Notes: generated by a model not told the origin, from the sequence alone. DNA of 64,000 nucleotides from Erodium maritimum (GCA_963921825.1 OY997590.1:47261039-47325038); one strand, 5' to 3'; positions 34,997 through 48,938 are shown, numbered from the stretch's first letter. Numbers and translations: made by a program.

Positions 34997-37683
34997 TGTC
35001 ACGCCCCAAATTCAGTAGGACCGAACCCGAAACGCGAACGGTGAAACAATAAAACAAAATTCAAACATTTTAATAAACCGCTTAAAATCACCACTTTGAG
35101 TTAATCAAAAAAATAATATTTTACAACTGAAAAGCTTCCAAAACAAGCGGACAAAAACCAAAGCGTACGTCGCTAAACTCCCAACAACCCGGACTCCCGC
35201 TCCCAGCTCTTCAAGCTTCGAGAGTTCCCCTAGTCCGCCTCGCGACCAGTACCTGTAGGAAAAGCAGCTAGGGGTGAGCGTTCGCTCACCACCACGGATA
35301 CCAGACTGACTACGGCATACTAGCAGAAATGCCGGAAACACCAACAACAACAAAACACCGGGGACTACTATCCCCAAACTCAAATAACCCGACTGTCACA
35401 CGAAAACTGTTACTTTCCCCAACCATCTAAACACACGTACCCGTAGTGTAGACCCGACACAGTAAAGACGACCTCGAAGAACACAACACAAAAGTGATCA
35501 AAGTCACGCAAACCACAACCACAAGCCTCAGCACTTTACCGATCACGCGCCGGAAGGTGCGACGCACCTGACGGGGACCACAACCCTCTGCTCTTTACCG
35601 ACCGCGCACTGGAGGGCACGGCACACCCCTCGGGCATAAATCCAACCTCAGCACTTTACCAATCACGCGACGGAAGGTGTGACACACCTAACGGGGACCA
35701 CAACCCTCTGCTCTTTACCGACCACGCATTGGAGGGTACGAAACACCCCTCGGGAATAGCTCTAACCTCAGCACTTCACCGATCACGCGCCGGAAGGTGC
35801 GACACACCTGACGGGGACCACAACCCTCAGCACTTTACCGACCGCGCACCGGAGGGTACGACACACCCATCGGGCATAGCTCAACAGTTATCACCAGAAC
35901 AATCACAGTCACAACCAAATAACACACAATACCCCGCAAATAGAAATAAAATACGACAACACGACTAACTACCACTCGACAAGTCAGTCAACCAATACGG
36001 GTTCAACTCCCCACAGGCACTCATGGCCACCCACAAACACAAACAATTCAATCAACCTACGAGCACAACCAAAAGCCACAATCACTTCTAATGTTCGGTA
36101 TGTTCACTTATCCTATGACACCACTAAGTGTCGCATGCATTTCTATTGTTCGATACGTTCACTGTACCTACGACACCCAAGTGTCACATGCATTTCTACT
36201 GTTAACTTTCCCTAGTCAGGGCCGAGATCCGGCTACTTTTCCCTACCTCGTAACGCTTTCCCAACAGTCCACGCCCAAGCTCCGGCGTGCTCGCGATCAC
36301 TCGCCTAGCTTCCCCTTTCCGCGGTCGGCGGCACGATCTAACATGAACACAATTAAAACACTTTTTAACTTCGCAGGCAAAGCTGAATTTTTAATAAACT
36401 TGACGCCCAAAAGCAACCCTGAAAATGTCGATCATTCCCAAACTTCCCAATTACTCGACATTGTCAACAATTGGCCCGGAAAGGCCCGATTCGCCCGGCT
36501 CGGCGAATCTGTCCGGGATTGGAAAACGCCCTTCCGGGGCTTCAAAAATTCCCGTTTTCGTTTCTACGATCTTAGAATATTTCAAGGGTTCCAATGCAAT
36601 CGACGGAATCAATTTCCGACTTCCGAGCGATTTAATTCGCGTTTAAAGTTTCTAAACCCGAAATTTCTAACTTTCACAATTTAATTCCATAATTCATTCC
36701 GGGTGTGAAATATCGATTCGGGGATCTTCCAAAACCACCCAAACACGAAAAACCCGAGGCCCGACACGTGGGCCAACATCACCCGTGGGTGGCTGGACCG
36801 GTTTTGGACCGGTTCACCACAGTGGTGGCCGGTCCCAGCTCCGACCAGCCACCACCCACGGTGGCCTTTGCTCCCCTAGCCTCCAGTCACCGGAATCCGG
36901 TCATTTTCGCTCCAAAACGTCCCCAACGAACCCTACATCTTGACTCATCCATATTTAACTCGTTTAAACACAAACCCTAACTTTCAAACGTACCAAAACG
37001 AGAAACAAATAGGTTCTCACCGTAGGGAATGACGAAGGGAGCTCGATTCTACAACCGTTGAGACGATCCATCGGTCGGATTGTCGGGAAATCACCAAAAA
37101 CCCTCACTTTTCCCTTTCCTTTTTCCTTTCCTCCTTCTCTCTTCTTTTCTCTTTTCTTTTCTCTCCTTCTCTCCTTTCTTGTCTTGGCCGAACACCACCC
37201 TTGTCTTTCCTTTTGTTTTTTTCAAAAATAACAACTATCACCACTTGTGTGACAAGTGCCAAGTGGGTCCCGCCTTTAAAAAAATATCTTTGTAGATATT
37301 TTTCTGTTAGATTCCCGAAATTCGGCCGTCTCGGGTCCCGAAAAGGCCCATTTTCCAAGAAATTACGAAATTTCACGTGCTACACGGAAACGGCCCAACT
37401 AAGACCGCTGTAACGACGGCTAAGCCTTTTGGATCCAAAACGGGCCTCGAACGGACCAAAACGTCGCTCGGTTGACTTTTCCGGCAAAAAGTCAACCTTT
37501 CCCAAATTGGTCAAAAAGTTGCCCTGAGTCCCCCATAACTCACTTTGGTTGATATCGGGGTCAACTTAAGTCCGATATGACCCTCGGGGTCAAATTTAGG
37601 TTTATTTATGTGTATGTCCAAATTTTTAAAATTTTTCCGTTTTTCCGCCGATTGACCGGCGTTGAACGGGAGCGGTTCTTACA
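34997..37683 (-). mobile_element. Ty3/gypsy solo LTR, CATAT duplication
   Basis: 2687 bp, reading TGTAAGAACC...GGGGCGTGACA on the minus strand, with CATAT at 34992-34996 and 37684-37688. The termini match those of the gypsy element at 40700-51957 and the body is related to the LTR at 1-2495, so all three belong to one broad group, probably Tekay/Del-like (inference). No internal region remains. It inserted 3 bp outside the end of the pol-less element, which dates it after that element. Confidence 0.95.
35526..35885. repeat. 120-bp tandem repeat, three units, in the gypsy solo LTR
   Basis: CCTCAGCACTT starts at 35526, 35646 and 35766, an exact 120-bp period. Each unit is itself two diverged 60-bp halves (ACCGATCACGCGCCGGAAGG versus ACCGACCGCGCACTGGAGGG). 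Confidence 0.95.
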
Positions 37684-38000
37684 CATATGAACTATTTTTT
37701 GACTAGATAGATTGATTTGTTAACGACAATGTGCTAGAAAAGTGCCAAAAATATCTGCACAATAATTGAAACCATTGCCACGACTAGAACCACATCTATA
37801 ACCGCGTCTTTGCTCCTAAATCTGCCTTTGCTAGTGGAAAGGTGGTTTGAGGAAGGGAAAAAAGTTTGGATAGCGGTGGGGATTAGGTTGTTGGGTTTTT
37901 CTGGTTCAACAGGTAATAACATTGAATAGACAATATTAAAAGAGAAAGTGGGTTGTTGATGTTAGATTACCTTGATGGTTGTGTTGTAAGACCCATGCAA
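37684..38000 (-). mobile_element. Continuation of the copia gag fragment
   Basis: Minus-strand sequence at 37740-37920 translates to a proline-rich gag tail followed by GRFRSKD and a basic, knuckle-like region, the part of gag expected just upstream of the piece at 28940-29740. The two pieces were separated by the nested insertions between them. The right edge is approximate. Confidence 0.6.
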
Positions 38001-38905
38001 GTCGTGTAATGCTTGAAGGACGAGTTCCGAATAGTAACAACTTGTTTAATATCTACAAGAGAGTCTGAATTAGCTTGAGCTTTTAGTTGAGTTGATCCTC
38101 TAATATGGTATTAGAGTCTGGTACCTCACAAACACAGGTTCAAGCCATGCTCTCTACAAATAATATAAGTATAGATAAATATATTATATATATATTGATC
38201 TGATTTACCTCTAATGGACTAGCCCTTATCTATCTACTCTATGGACTCTCTCTTTCTACCAAATTCACTTCCAAATCTGTAAGCACGCTTTTTCATGAGG
38301 ACGTGTGTTAGAACATAAAACTATAATTGGTCATTCAACTACCAACTTAGCTTTTAGTTGAGTTGGTTCTCTAATATTCTATACGGGTGAAGTTGGATTT
38401 TGGGTATTTTGTTGGTTGAATTGACAATGTAAATAAATATTATTTCTCAATGATATGTAATGCAACTCACATTAACTTTCTTGGTAACTTGATTGCATCC
38501 TCATTTCGTATATATGTTGTGTCACCGTCGATGAAACACTACATGATTACAAAACAACACACAATTTAGTATTTTATCTCTCATTTACAACCTATTATGT
38601 AAGAGTTGTGTCAAGAAACAACATACATAGAAGTATTGCTCTAACCGTTATATGCCTCAACCTTACGCTTAAAATATATTACAAATTGTTGATGATATAG
38701 TTCAAGCGTGATAATAAAAGAAGAGAAACGTAAAAAAAAATGTGAGGATATAGTTCAAGTATGACAATAAAAAAAAGAGAAACAAGAAAAGGTCGTATGT
38801 ATGTTGGAAAGAATGTCTATGGTATAATCTAACGTATATCTATTATTTTAATTTAAGTCCGAAACGGATGACACAAATAATCGATGACAAACAATTTTTT
38901 CATTA
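38001..38905. other. Intergenic DNA with a possible SINE-like remnant
   Basis: A phrase AGCTTTTAGTTGAGTTG followed by CTCTAATAT occurs at about 38080 and again at about 38350. Near the first copy, GGTTCAAGCC at 38138 resembles a tRNA-type B box. This could be a decayed SINE or an LTR/primer-site remnant. Nothing else was recognised. Confidence 0.3.
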
Positions 38906-38914
38906 AGATTACAT

Positions 38915-40401
38915 GAGAAAAAATCAAATAGAAACCACTCCTTAACGTAAAAACTGTGTGAACCAATCCAAACCATTTATTTTAAGAATGGATGGATGAG
39001 ATGCAATTGATTTGTTGACTGCAAAAAAACAACACTTTTTAGTAAGGGGTAAGGGCTTTTAGTAAAACCATCATATTTTTTTTTTTACCAATTCACTAAT
39101 TTAATTTTTCCCGCTTCGTTTGAACTCCGATTAGCTTCAAACTTGCGCCATTAGTTTTGTTTTTTCAAGTGCTTTCTATCAAGATCAGTCATGAATATAT
39201 TTTCTACCAATTCACTATACACTGGGTTTATCAACACTATACACTGGATTTATCAACACTATACACTGGATTTATCACCTCATTTTCCAAAATCGAACAT
39301 GATTTTTATCACATCATCACATGTTTTTTTATGAACACTAAACACTAGTTTTATCAACACTAAACACTATGTTTATAATTAAATTACATGTGTTTTATCA
39401 TCCCATCACATGTTTTTTTTATCAACACTAAACTCTAGGTTATCACCCTTATTTCGGGGCTTATTTTTTAAAAAAGTTAAGTCTGTGTAATTTTTATCAA
39501 CGCTATACACTGGGTTTATCAACACTATACACTAGGTTTATCAACATTGAACACCAGTTTTATCACTTCATTTTCCAAAATCGAACATGATTTTTATCAC
39601 ATCATCACATGTTTTTTTTATGAACACTAAGCACTAGTTTTATCAACACTAAACACTATGTTTATCATTAAATTACATGTGTTTTTATCATCTCATCACA
39701 TGTTTTTTTTATCAACACTAAACTCTAGGTTATCCCCCTTATTTTGGGGCTGATTTTAAAAAAAAGTTAAGTCTGTGCAATTTTTATCAACACTATACAT
39801 TGGGTTTATCAACATTATACACTGGGTTTATCAACACTATACACTAGGTTTATCAACACTGAACACTAGTTTTATCACCTCATTTTCCAAAATCGAACAT
39901 GATTTTTATTACATCATCACATGTTTTTTTATGAACACTAAGCACTAGTTTTATCAACATTAAACACTATTTAGCACTAGTTTGATACCTCGATATAAAA
40001 AATTTATTAGTGAATATTTATCAACACTTAACATTGTTTTTATCACCCCAATATAACTTTTTATTTTCGTGCTTCAAAATATATTCATGACTGATCTTGA
40101 TTTGAAGCCCTTGGAAAAAGAAAAATATTGGCGCAAGTTTGAAGCTAATCGGAGTTCAAACGAATCGGGAAATATTAAATTAGTGAATTGGTTAAGAAAA
40201 AAAATGGACACTTGTCCACATGGCACCGTGCTTTTACAATTATGCCCTTGCTTGTGTGAGAAATGAAAAAATGGACGTGAGTTTTGGTAGAATTGGGATG
40301 ATGATGTGGCATTATGGTGAATGTTGGATCTAAAGGGTGTATGCCTAGGATTGGTTCACACAGTTTTTAGGATAATGAGGGTTTCTATTAGATTTCTCCT
40401 C
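38915..40401. mobile_element. Mutator-like element with satellite-like core, 9-bp duplication
   Basis: Perfect 9-bp duplications AGATTACAT at 38906-38914 and 40402-40410 flank ends that are inverted copies (GAGAAAAAATCAAATAGAAA and GAGGAGAAATCTAATAGAAA). The inverted similarity continues for about 290 bp on each side (to about 39210 and from about 40070). There is no transposase; the middle is a tandem array. The open frames are fragments without domain motifs. Confidence 0.9.
39215..40030. repeat. Tandem array of about 290-315 bp units in the Mutator-like element
   Basis: CCAAAATCGAACATGATTTT recurs near 39287, 39573 and 39888. Within each unit the phrase TTATCAACACTATACACTGG is itself repeated every 22-25 bp, giving a two-level repeat. 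The TTTTATCA.CACTAAACACTA phrases are variants of the same short unit. Confidence 0.9.
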
Positions 40402-40410
40402 AGATTACAT

Positions 40411-40694
40411 AATCAAAATTTTTTGAAACCTCCATAATCTTCAACCTAATAACATTTTGTTTCATTACGATTACATAATCAAAACTCGATAATCTTGAAC
40501 CTAACAACATTTTGTTTCTTATTCACATAGAATAACTAAGTCGATAGTGCAACCTCCGATCACATTCAGAAAGTAGATAGTGCAACCTCAAATTACATTT
40601 AGATCATCTCTTTTTTTCTATAACACGTGAAAAAACCAACAAAGGTAGTTACTAAGATCAATTGGTTTTTGAAGAAAATGCTCTGCAAGGTTTG
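40411..40694. other. AT-rich spacer, no gene seen
   Basis: It contains two diverged copies of a phrase with ATTACATAATCAAAA and CCTAA.AACATTTTGTTTC (about 40405-40470 and 40470-40520). It forms the left half of the gypsy target; the right half resumes at 51963. Confidence 0.5.
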
Positions 40695-40699
40695 AGAGC

Positions 40700-43684
40700 T
40701 GTAAAGACCGTCAAATTTAAAAGAATTAAAATTATTAATTTTATCGACTTGGAGCATCGAGACTGGAGATCGGGTTGAGAAATTGGAGCAAGTGCTTGTT
40801 AAAAAAAAAAGACTGGACCAGGTTGGACCCGACCAAACCGGCAGAACCGGTCAGGCCAGGTCGCCCTGACCCATTTTTCCCTTCTCTTGGGCCGTGAAGG
40901 CAAAGACCCGCCTGAGGCCCAGTATGGCCAGGCCCGGCTACTTAACCCAAATCTGTAGGGTTTCGACTCCATTCTCCACACGCAGCCGAAATCCTCCCTC
41001 TCCTCTTCTTCGCATCTCTCTCCCTCTCACCTCACCAAACTCGCCGCCCTCTCAATCAGCCCCGGTCACGCCTCCACCTCACGCCTCCCTCACCGAGCCC
41101 GTCGCTGACCACCCTCATCCTCTCACCAGTCCCCTCTACCTTTCTCTTCTTCGTCAGCCCAAGTCGCTGTCGCCGTTCCTCTCAACGTCGACCTTCTCTC
41201 AACTCTTCGTCTTCTTCCACAATCTCGCAGGCCATCTCCGCCGCCGGTTCCATCTCACCAGGCCCTTTTCGATCTGCATCGCCCGAGTTCCAACCGATCT
41301 GCATCATCCGAGTTCCGACAGCTCCTCCGCCGTCGTCCGTTTCCCCTACGGTGAGTCGCAACCGTGGGGTTAGTCGCCGACTGTTCGCCGGCGGTCGGCC
41401 AGACTCATACCGAGCCTTTTCTTTCTTCCCTTTTTCTTTTTGCTTACGAGATATTTCTAGATCTGGACTTGTGAAACAGATCGTTTAAGGAAACTCAAAG
41501 AAAAGAAGGGAAACCATTTTAAATAAGAAAAAAAGGGATTCCGAAACATATTCAAACAAAAACAAATGGTTTAACTGGTTTGTGGTTCAAGTCTGAAGAA
41601 TTTCGGACTTGGGACGCTTTTAGAACCCGAACGAATAAACTGAACGTTTAAACCAGACTAGAACGAGGCAAAAACTGAAACGCTGAATCGTATCTCGGGA
41701 TTCGGCCCGAAACCGTACCTCGGTAATCGTGCTCCGAAACACGGATCTTGGGATTCGTGTCTCGGGAAACGTGTATCGAGTTCGGTGTTCGGGACCCGAT
41801 TGCTCGAACCCGATTCGTTGTATAATTCCATTTTTGACCCGCTCGATTTTAAAGGACGAACTGTTATTTTAGTGGACTGATCTCGTGTGCCTGAACTGAT
41901 TGTAAGTGTTAACTGCTAAAACCCAGGCTTGAACTTCGCCCGAGAAGACGAAGACCACTCCGGAACCCGTGTGAAGAACGGCGGAGAGGCTAATCGACTA
42001 TACAACAGAGTATTATTAGAGGAAGACCACCATGTAGGGAAAGTCTTAACTCCTCGTTTAATAACGCTTAGTATGCCTATTAGGTTAATAAAATTGGAAA
42101 GGTCCTAGAAATGCATATAGGATGCGAATAACTAGAATAATCGTATTTCAATTACTAATAACCGGATGTGTCTAGAATGCATGCTTAGGATGAGAATAAC
42201 TAGTGTAACTCGATTCCAATACTTGAGAATTGATTTACTGGTAGAGAGGCCGTGATGAGCCCTCGGATTAGTTGTTGTGTTAGGTTCACATGCTTGGTTG
42301 CCTAATTTTGGATAAGTTAAGAGTCTAATACAACTAGATAATTCGATTGACCAGTATGAATTCTTGACTGCTTAATTGTGTGTGTGCTTGAATGCTTGAA
42401 TGCATGAATGACTGAATGATTGAATGGGGGGTCGAGTATGACTGATTGTGCCAAGCGGTACGATCAGGTGATCGATGGACCGATGAATCGTGGTTGGTAA
42501 GTAACTGGTAAGTGTAAGATTATGATTGATTCTGGTGGTGTGTTGTGATAGAATTGTGATTCGTTAAGCGTTGGTTGCTCCTTGATTGTTTGAGTGTGTT
42601 ACCCACTTGTGAATCCTTGAGCTAGCTTCTATATCGGTATGGCACCCACGCTGCGGGTGGGGTAGTGCCTATAAGGTACCCACACCAAAGGGTAATGTTG
42701 GTGTGGGTAGTACCTAAGATGATAACTTGGTATCCGATATGGTACCTACACCGAAGGAAGTGTCGGTGTGGGGTAGTATCATAATCGGTATCCGGTATGG
42801 TACCTACACCGAAGGAAGTGCTGGTGTGGGTTAGTATCATAGCCGGTGGATTGGACCCTCCGGGGCATTGATTATTGGACCCTCTGGGGCGTAGGTTACT
42901 GGACTCGGGGGAGCTTTTGGATGATTTACTTTGTGAGGATTAGTTATTGGTTTATTCACCCAAGTGTATGCGTCCTACGGGAGCATTACCTTGGTTCCCC
43001 CATTACATATGGTCCTTTGGAGACGTTTCCGAGAATCCCGATGATATGCGTCCTCATAGGGATGTTTCCGGCATTCTCGATGTTATACATCTTTGCGACG
43101 TTATGCGTCTCCTCTGGACCGAGGGGAAATCCGATATGACACAGAGAGTATTGTGGATCGGAGGTTGGCGACTTCATGTCCCACGGCATTACTTGAACGT
43201 TCGATCTTCTATTGAGTATTTAAGAAATGCATTGATTCTCTTATTTTCCTACGATCATTATAGACTCTTTAAAATTGTTAAACATTCGGTTTGCCTCCGT
43301 ATTTCATCATCGGTTTGGTTTCTCGTTTTATTAAGATTTGAATGAACTTGTGAACTCATGTTTATTAAACTAAAAGGGTGACCTGGTTATGCATTTTCCC
43401 TACTGAGCGCAAGCTCACCCCTCCTGTCTTGGTGGTGTTTCAGGTGTTAAGCGGGAGCAGTATTAGCCGGACTCTCAGAGCTTGGGAGCTTGAGGGTTTA
43501 GCTAGTTTTAGAGACGTGTACTCTTATATGTTGGAGATTGTATTTTACCCTTTGAGTTGTGACTCTTTACATTTTGAAAGATTTATATCATTTGGAAAAT
43601 TTATTTTATTTCATCATTTTTGGTTTTACTGTAAATATTTAGTCACGTCTCGAGTCTTGGCAAAACCGGATTTGGTGCGTGACA
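40700..43684 (+). repeat. 5' LTR of the 11.3 kb gypsy element
   Basis: 2985 bp. It contains a CT-rich, Pro/Ser-coding leader-like stretch (about 40970-41370), a tandem region at 42630-42900 built on GGTACCTACACCGAAGGAAG, and near 43405 a hairpin GAGCGCAAGCTC followed by ACCCCT. Confidence 0.93.
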
Positions 43685-44108
43685 ATTTGGTATCAGAGCC
43701 TGGTTTCATTGAAACAGGTTTCTTTGTGAACGTGTTTTCAAACCTCGGACCGACGTCAATTAGGTGGGTAGAGTTAGGAAGTCTAAGTCGTGACACTCAG
43801 TGACGCAATTTGGAAACATTGATTCAGAGAGTTGGAACGACACGAGTCGTGAATTGCTTCAATGTTGTTTAAGTTGAATCTTTTACACTACAATGATTGC
43901 ATTGTTTGATTGTTATCCTCTCCCTAGTGATCGGTGAAGCCGAACGGTTGAGATCGGAATTGGATCAACGGGCAATGTTCGACCCGCTATGCATTCGTTG
44001 TAAAGTAGGCCAATTGTTGGTGGTGTTTCCATTTTGGTGGATTGTTTCTAAAATTTTCAAGTTGAAGTATGGTCCTATTCAATTGTTGATTTTTTTAAGT
44101 GACCACTG

Positions 44109-44440
44109 TCCCGGAGCACGAGGACTCCATGTATTGATTATATTGAGAATTTTGGTGGGGCACGAGAACCCCGTGGTATTTTGGGAGCACGAGCACTCCG
44201 CATACCGATTGTAATGAGATTTTGGTTGCACGAGAACTCCGTGGTATTTGGGAGCATGAGAACTCCGCATACCGATTCTATTGAGAACTTTGAGGAGCAC
44301 GAGAACTCCGTTTATTGATTGTGTTGTGTACTTTGAAAAGCATGAGAACTCTGCGTATTGATTGTGTTGTGTACTTTGAAGAGCATGAGAACTCTGTGTA
44401 TTAATTGTGTTGTGTACTTGGCCGAGCATGAGAACTCCGC
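44109..44440 (+). repeat. Tandem GAGCAYGAGAACTCCG array in the gypsy leader
   Basis: At least eight diverged repeats of GAGCACGAGAACTCCG, separated by 25-45 bp of related spacer, lie between the primer site and the gag-like region. Confidence 0.9.
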
Positions 44441-47400
44441 GTACTAATTATCTTATGAAATTGATTGGTAAATGTCCCGCATAAGCGGAGGGTTTGTGGA
44501 AAATACGAATAGGTCATGCCGAAATTTTTGTAAAACTGAAATGTTTGCGCTATCACGGGTTGACTCAAGGGCGCAACTGTGGTCGATCGTGATGGTTGGA
44601 TGTCAAGTTGTTACAACGAGATTCGGGGACGCCTGAATCGGGTTGTAACGACGCGAGATCGACATGAAGGTTGGATAAAGGGTAGGATGTAGAGAATTAT
44701 GGAAGGAATTGAAACTCATGAGAAAGGAACTAAGAATATGAATAGTGAAATTGAGGTGTTATGATTCGAACCCCACGTGACGGGAAGATACCCGACCGAG
44801 GTAGACACCGGTCCGGTATGTTGATTTATTGATTTTATTGAATTCTCCTGTGGGAGTTGAGTGATTGATTTGATTGAACCGTTGATTACTGTGTGAGACG
44901 CACGAGGTGCATGATTCTTGGTCTATGTAAATATTATATATGACTTTACTACGTATGATTATGCTACCTACTATCGATCCAAGTGGGACCCTTATGAGAC
45001 GCACGAGAACGTCCTGTTATGATAAATCGAACCGATTGGGTTAAACTGAGATATGTACCTATATGTTCTAAATGCAGTGGGTTTACGAGATGTCACGTGT
45101 TTTTATCCTGAGGGTTACCAGGAGCCGCCCAGCTGTGGGGCAGAGTCAGACACCAATTGTTGTTCTGGCAGGGGCAGCGAGCGCCCAGGATGCTGCTTCC
45201 ACATAGCACCAGAGTTTTGAAAATAGACCGGTAGGGTCACCACCTAGAGTTCCTCCAGTCGCAGAGCCGACTCAAGCGGCCCCTATTGATGAGGTGGTTC
45301 GCTCAGTGTTAGCAGCGCTCAGCATGAGACTGCAGCACCATCACAAGAGTCTGTGCCTACTGCCGACGCAGTCACTACCGAGATGCCAGGCCGGTGGACA
45401 GTTACACTGCCCGGGCACTCGGGGATTTTCATAAGTTGAGTACACTAATCTATTCCGGGAATTCAGACCCCGAGGCAGTTGTAGTATGGTTGGAGCGGAT
45501 TACCCACAACCTTAATACTTTTAGAGTATTCTGATATTCGTTGGAAAATATTTTCCGCGACCTCCCAGCTGAGGCAGAAGAACGATACTGGTGGCAACTT
45601 GTGCAGACCAGGGTTGAAAATGGCTTTCAGCCATTCAGCGGACTGTCCTTGGGACAGTATTTCCCTCGATCCGTTCGAGATGACCGACACCAGCAGTTTT
45701 TGGATCTGCGGTAGAAAGGGATGACCGTCTATGAGTATTAGGCAAGGTTCATGTCCCCGTCTCGCTTCGCACCCGAGATGGTGACGACCGAGGAGAGCCG
45801 CCGCGGGCATTTTGAGAAGGGACTCAGTTCGTCTATCACGGATTAAGTCATTGCATTCAGATCCGAGGACTATTTTGTACTAGTGGAACAAACACTAGCA
45901 TTAAAGAGACATTTTGGGAGACCTCCAAGGCGCGGAAGACCAGGCCGAGGCCGAGTGACTTCTTGAGGCTGTCAGAGAGTCGCAATCCTAGGAGGCAGAG
46001 GGCCTCATGATTGTTTCAGCCACAGACCCAGTCCGGTGAGACACGACGGGTTGGAGCAGTAGCGTCTGTTGACCCTGCCCCAGTGGCATATTGTTGTCCT
46101 TCGTGCAGATCGTTGGAACATCTGGGCCGAGACTTCCCATTGAGTGTTGGATTTACGAACCGTTCCACAGGTCGATCTATGAGAGCCGATAACAGAACAT
46201 GCTGCCATAGCAGCAAATTCTTCCACCCCCATCGAGAGGAGGACCTCCGATGCGGCAGGGCCGAGCGTACATGATTATCGGGCCCCGAGTTGAGAACTTG
46301 ATACCGATCTTGAGATCGCTTAGAGTACTTGTTACCATTTACATTTTGGATTTCGTGTCTGCTGACACTCAAGCATTACACTGGGTTGTATTGGTTCATG
46401 ATTACTTATTGTTCGAACGAGTTTAAGACTGTTAAGCTCACCGGTGTTTTAACACACCGACCAGAGGTGTGGTAGTACCGACTAGTGTTAGTGGGAGTTG
46501 AAAAGTGGAGTAACAGACTTGGCCATACTGAATGTTCTTTTTTATTCTTCGATACTGCGGATCGAATTTTAAGAACTGATTGTTGCAACAGCAAGCGCTC
46601 ATCAAGTGCTATCAGCAGCGAATGCCGAGCAGTGAAAGGCTGCATCCTTGACCAATAAACGGTCCGACCGGTCACAGGAGATGACCGAGCTACGATAAGA
46701 TCAGAGTAGCGCAGCAGAAGCGTGGTGGGCCCATACCCACAGGAGTCGTAATCTACAGCTTCTTCTACCCCCGCCACAAGATTTAAATTATAAGATTCGA
46801 ACAATCGAGACGATTTTGTTTCAAAATCCCGGTTAACGAGCGAAAAGCTGCACGAGTGTGCGCCGTACGTGAGAAACTAGATTAAGGTGTGTTTCTTACG
46901 TTCCTTCCAGAAGGACTAATCGGTTTACCGCCAGTTCACACGGAACAAACGGATAACATTGAGAGTTAATCAGACGGCTTTCCCAGCGGAGAAGAATATG
47001 GAGAACGCGAGGTGAGTACCAAGGAAGATCTCCATCAGCGAGAGAAGAACGAACGCTAATGTGCCGCGAGGACTAAGCATAACCATAAGGTTACGTCCTA
47101 GAAGTGAGAACATCTCCCGTTGAAATCCAGCTACAGATAGCCGAGGGCGACTACCACAAGCTTCCAGGCCAGTAACAATATGGCACCGAACGAGGAATTG
47201 TATGGCAGGTTGGATTTTGTGCCATGCATGTGCACAGGAAAAGTTAAGAGCTAACCGTGGTTGGTTTTGAATTGTCGAGTAACGAATGAAGGAACCGCGC
47301 TGGTTTCTGAACTGTTCAAATTATCGAGATCTCAGTTCGTGTTGATTACTCCTTAAGGGGTGACTTGGGTGGACTTGACTATAAGTTGTTTTGATTGATA

Positions 47401-47929
47401 GCTCGTGAACGGGTGTCAACGGTATAAGGAATACCACCGGTTGGGATAATCTTTAGCAATCGATCGTAGATTGTGTTTCGCTGTCGAGTGCAACTTATCG
47501 TACGTTTAGTTTGGTGTCTTGCAAGACACCTACTTTCGACCAAGTGGCAGTAAGAGGTTCTATCGGTCCTTGTTGTTGTACGTCTTTCGTCCGACTAGAT
47601 GTCGGTAGAGTTCATGGTGGTACTGAACCATGCACCGATTTTGAGAACCGTTGACTCATTGATATGATGATTGGGTGAAACAAATTGTGATGTGGTTTGA
47701 TCAGGTTGAGAATCTTGATAAGGTTTACCCGGTGTGACATGCTGCTACGTTGGGCAAGTGTACCAGTTACTTGATTGAGGTACGCCTACCTTTCCTTGAG
47801 ATGTGATGAAACGAACGGTTGTTCTAAACCCTGCAGTAGTAATGAGAACTTTTGTTTTGATGGTAGCATCTGGGTGTTACTTGCTGGCTTTGCGTGTGGT
47901 AGGTCGAGGCATGACACTATTAAAGTTCC

Positions 47930-48600
47930 AGTGTTAACTATTCTCGTGACGGTTACTAAAGAGAAACTGAGAAGTTGCATCTGCGGATGGCTCCGTCTTT
48001 ATCCGACTTTCGGGATGGTTCGTTAAGACACCCATACCGACGGAAAATTCTGGTACGGCCTGTCTAGACCAATGTCGATTGTTCCAGTGTGAAGTATCTA
48101 CATCAAGGTTGTTTGTGACGGTCCGCTGTCTACACAGGCGTTGAGACTGCGAACTGTTAAGAAATACCGTTTGTCAACGTCAAGTTTGATTTTTTGGGTA
48201 TTACTTCCTTGGAGAATTGTTTGTGGTTGGTCTTGACTTGGTAGTGTTTGAGTTCTGTTGTGGTTAGTCCTCGAAACAGTTGCTAAGGGGAAATTGAGAA
48301 GTAACGTTGGTGTGTGGTTCCGACTTTGTTCGACTTGTAGAGGGTCCCGACAGGATTCCTGTGCCGACGGAAAATTCCAGTATAGGATATCTAGACCGTT
48401 ACCTGAGGTTTTAAGTATTCGGGGTATTATTCGGCTTGTGTTTATGTTCGAATTTTCCTTGAGTTGATGTGAGACGTTGCTCGTTGAGTTGCGAATTGTT
48501 GAAAGAAACTGTTTTTCACCGCCAAGAATGGCGTTTGAGCAACCAGTGTGTTCAAGTGTTGAACATTTAAGTGAAGGTCGCGTAGGTTCGGAAACGGTTA
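47930..48600 (+). repeat. Diverged tandem duplication in the gypsy interior
   Basis: The phrases GAGAAACTGAGAAG (47961) / GGGAAATTGAGAAG (48288), CGACGGAAAATTC (48038 / 48365) and GCGAACTGTT / GCGAATTGTT (48149 / 48491) recur in the same order about 327-342 bp apart. Function unknown; no coding frame is preserved. Confidence 0.75.
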
Positions 48601-48938
48601 AAGACCGTGCCGAGCCGACGGAGGAGTTCCACAGTTGAAAGGCGCAGACCTCTTGAGTTTCAATTGGTGATAAGATATTTCTAAGAATGAGCCTGAGAAG
48701 GACCTTTAGCGGTTCGACCGCGACGGAGGCAAGTTGGCCCCGCAGGTTATCGTACTTTTTGAGTTTTTCTGGCAGAACTAGAGCTATTGTCTAGCAGTTT
48801 CCTCGCGTTCCCATACTGCGGAAGTGCACCGAGGGCCCCTCGCTTATGAGTTTGAGCGGACGTTCCCTGAGATAGGGGTGACATGAGTGTGTTCGGTTTT
48901 AAATTTCGAGGACGAAATTCTTTTAAGGGGGGGTAGAT

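Noticed and set aside
44109-44440. CRISPR-like array
   Set aside because: Repeats are diverged with related spacers, inside a plant gypsy leader; no cas genes and a eukaryotic context.
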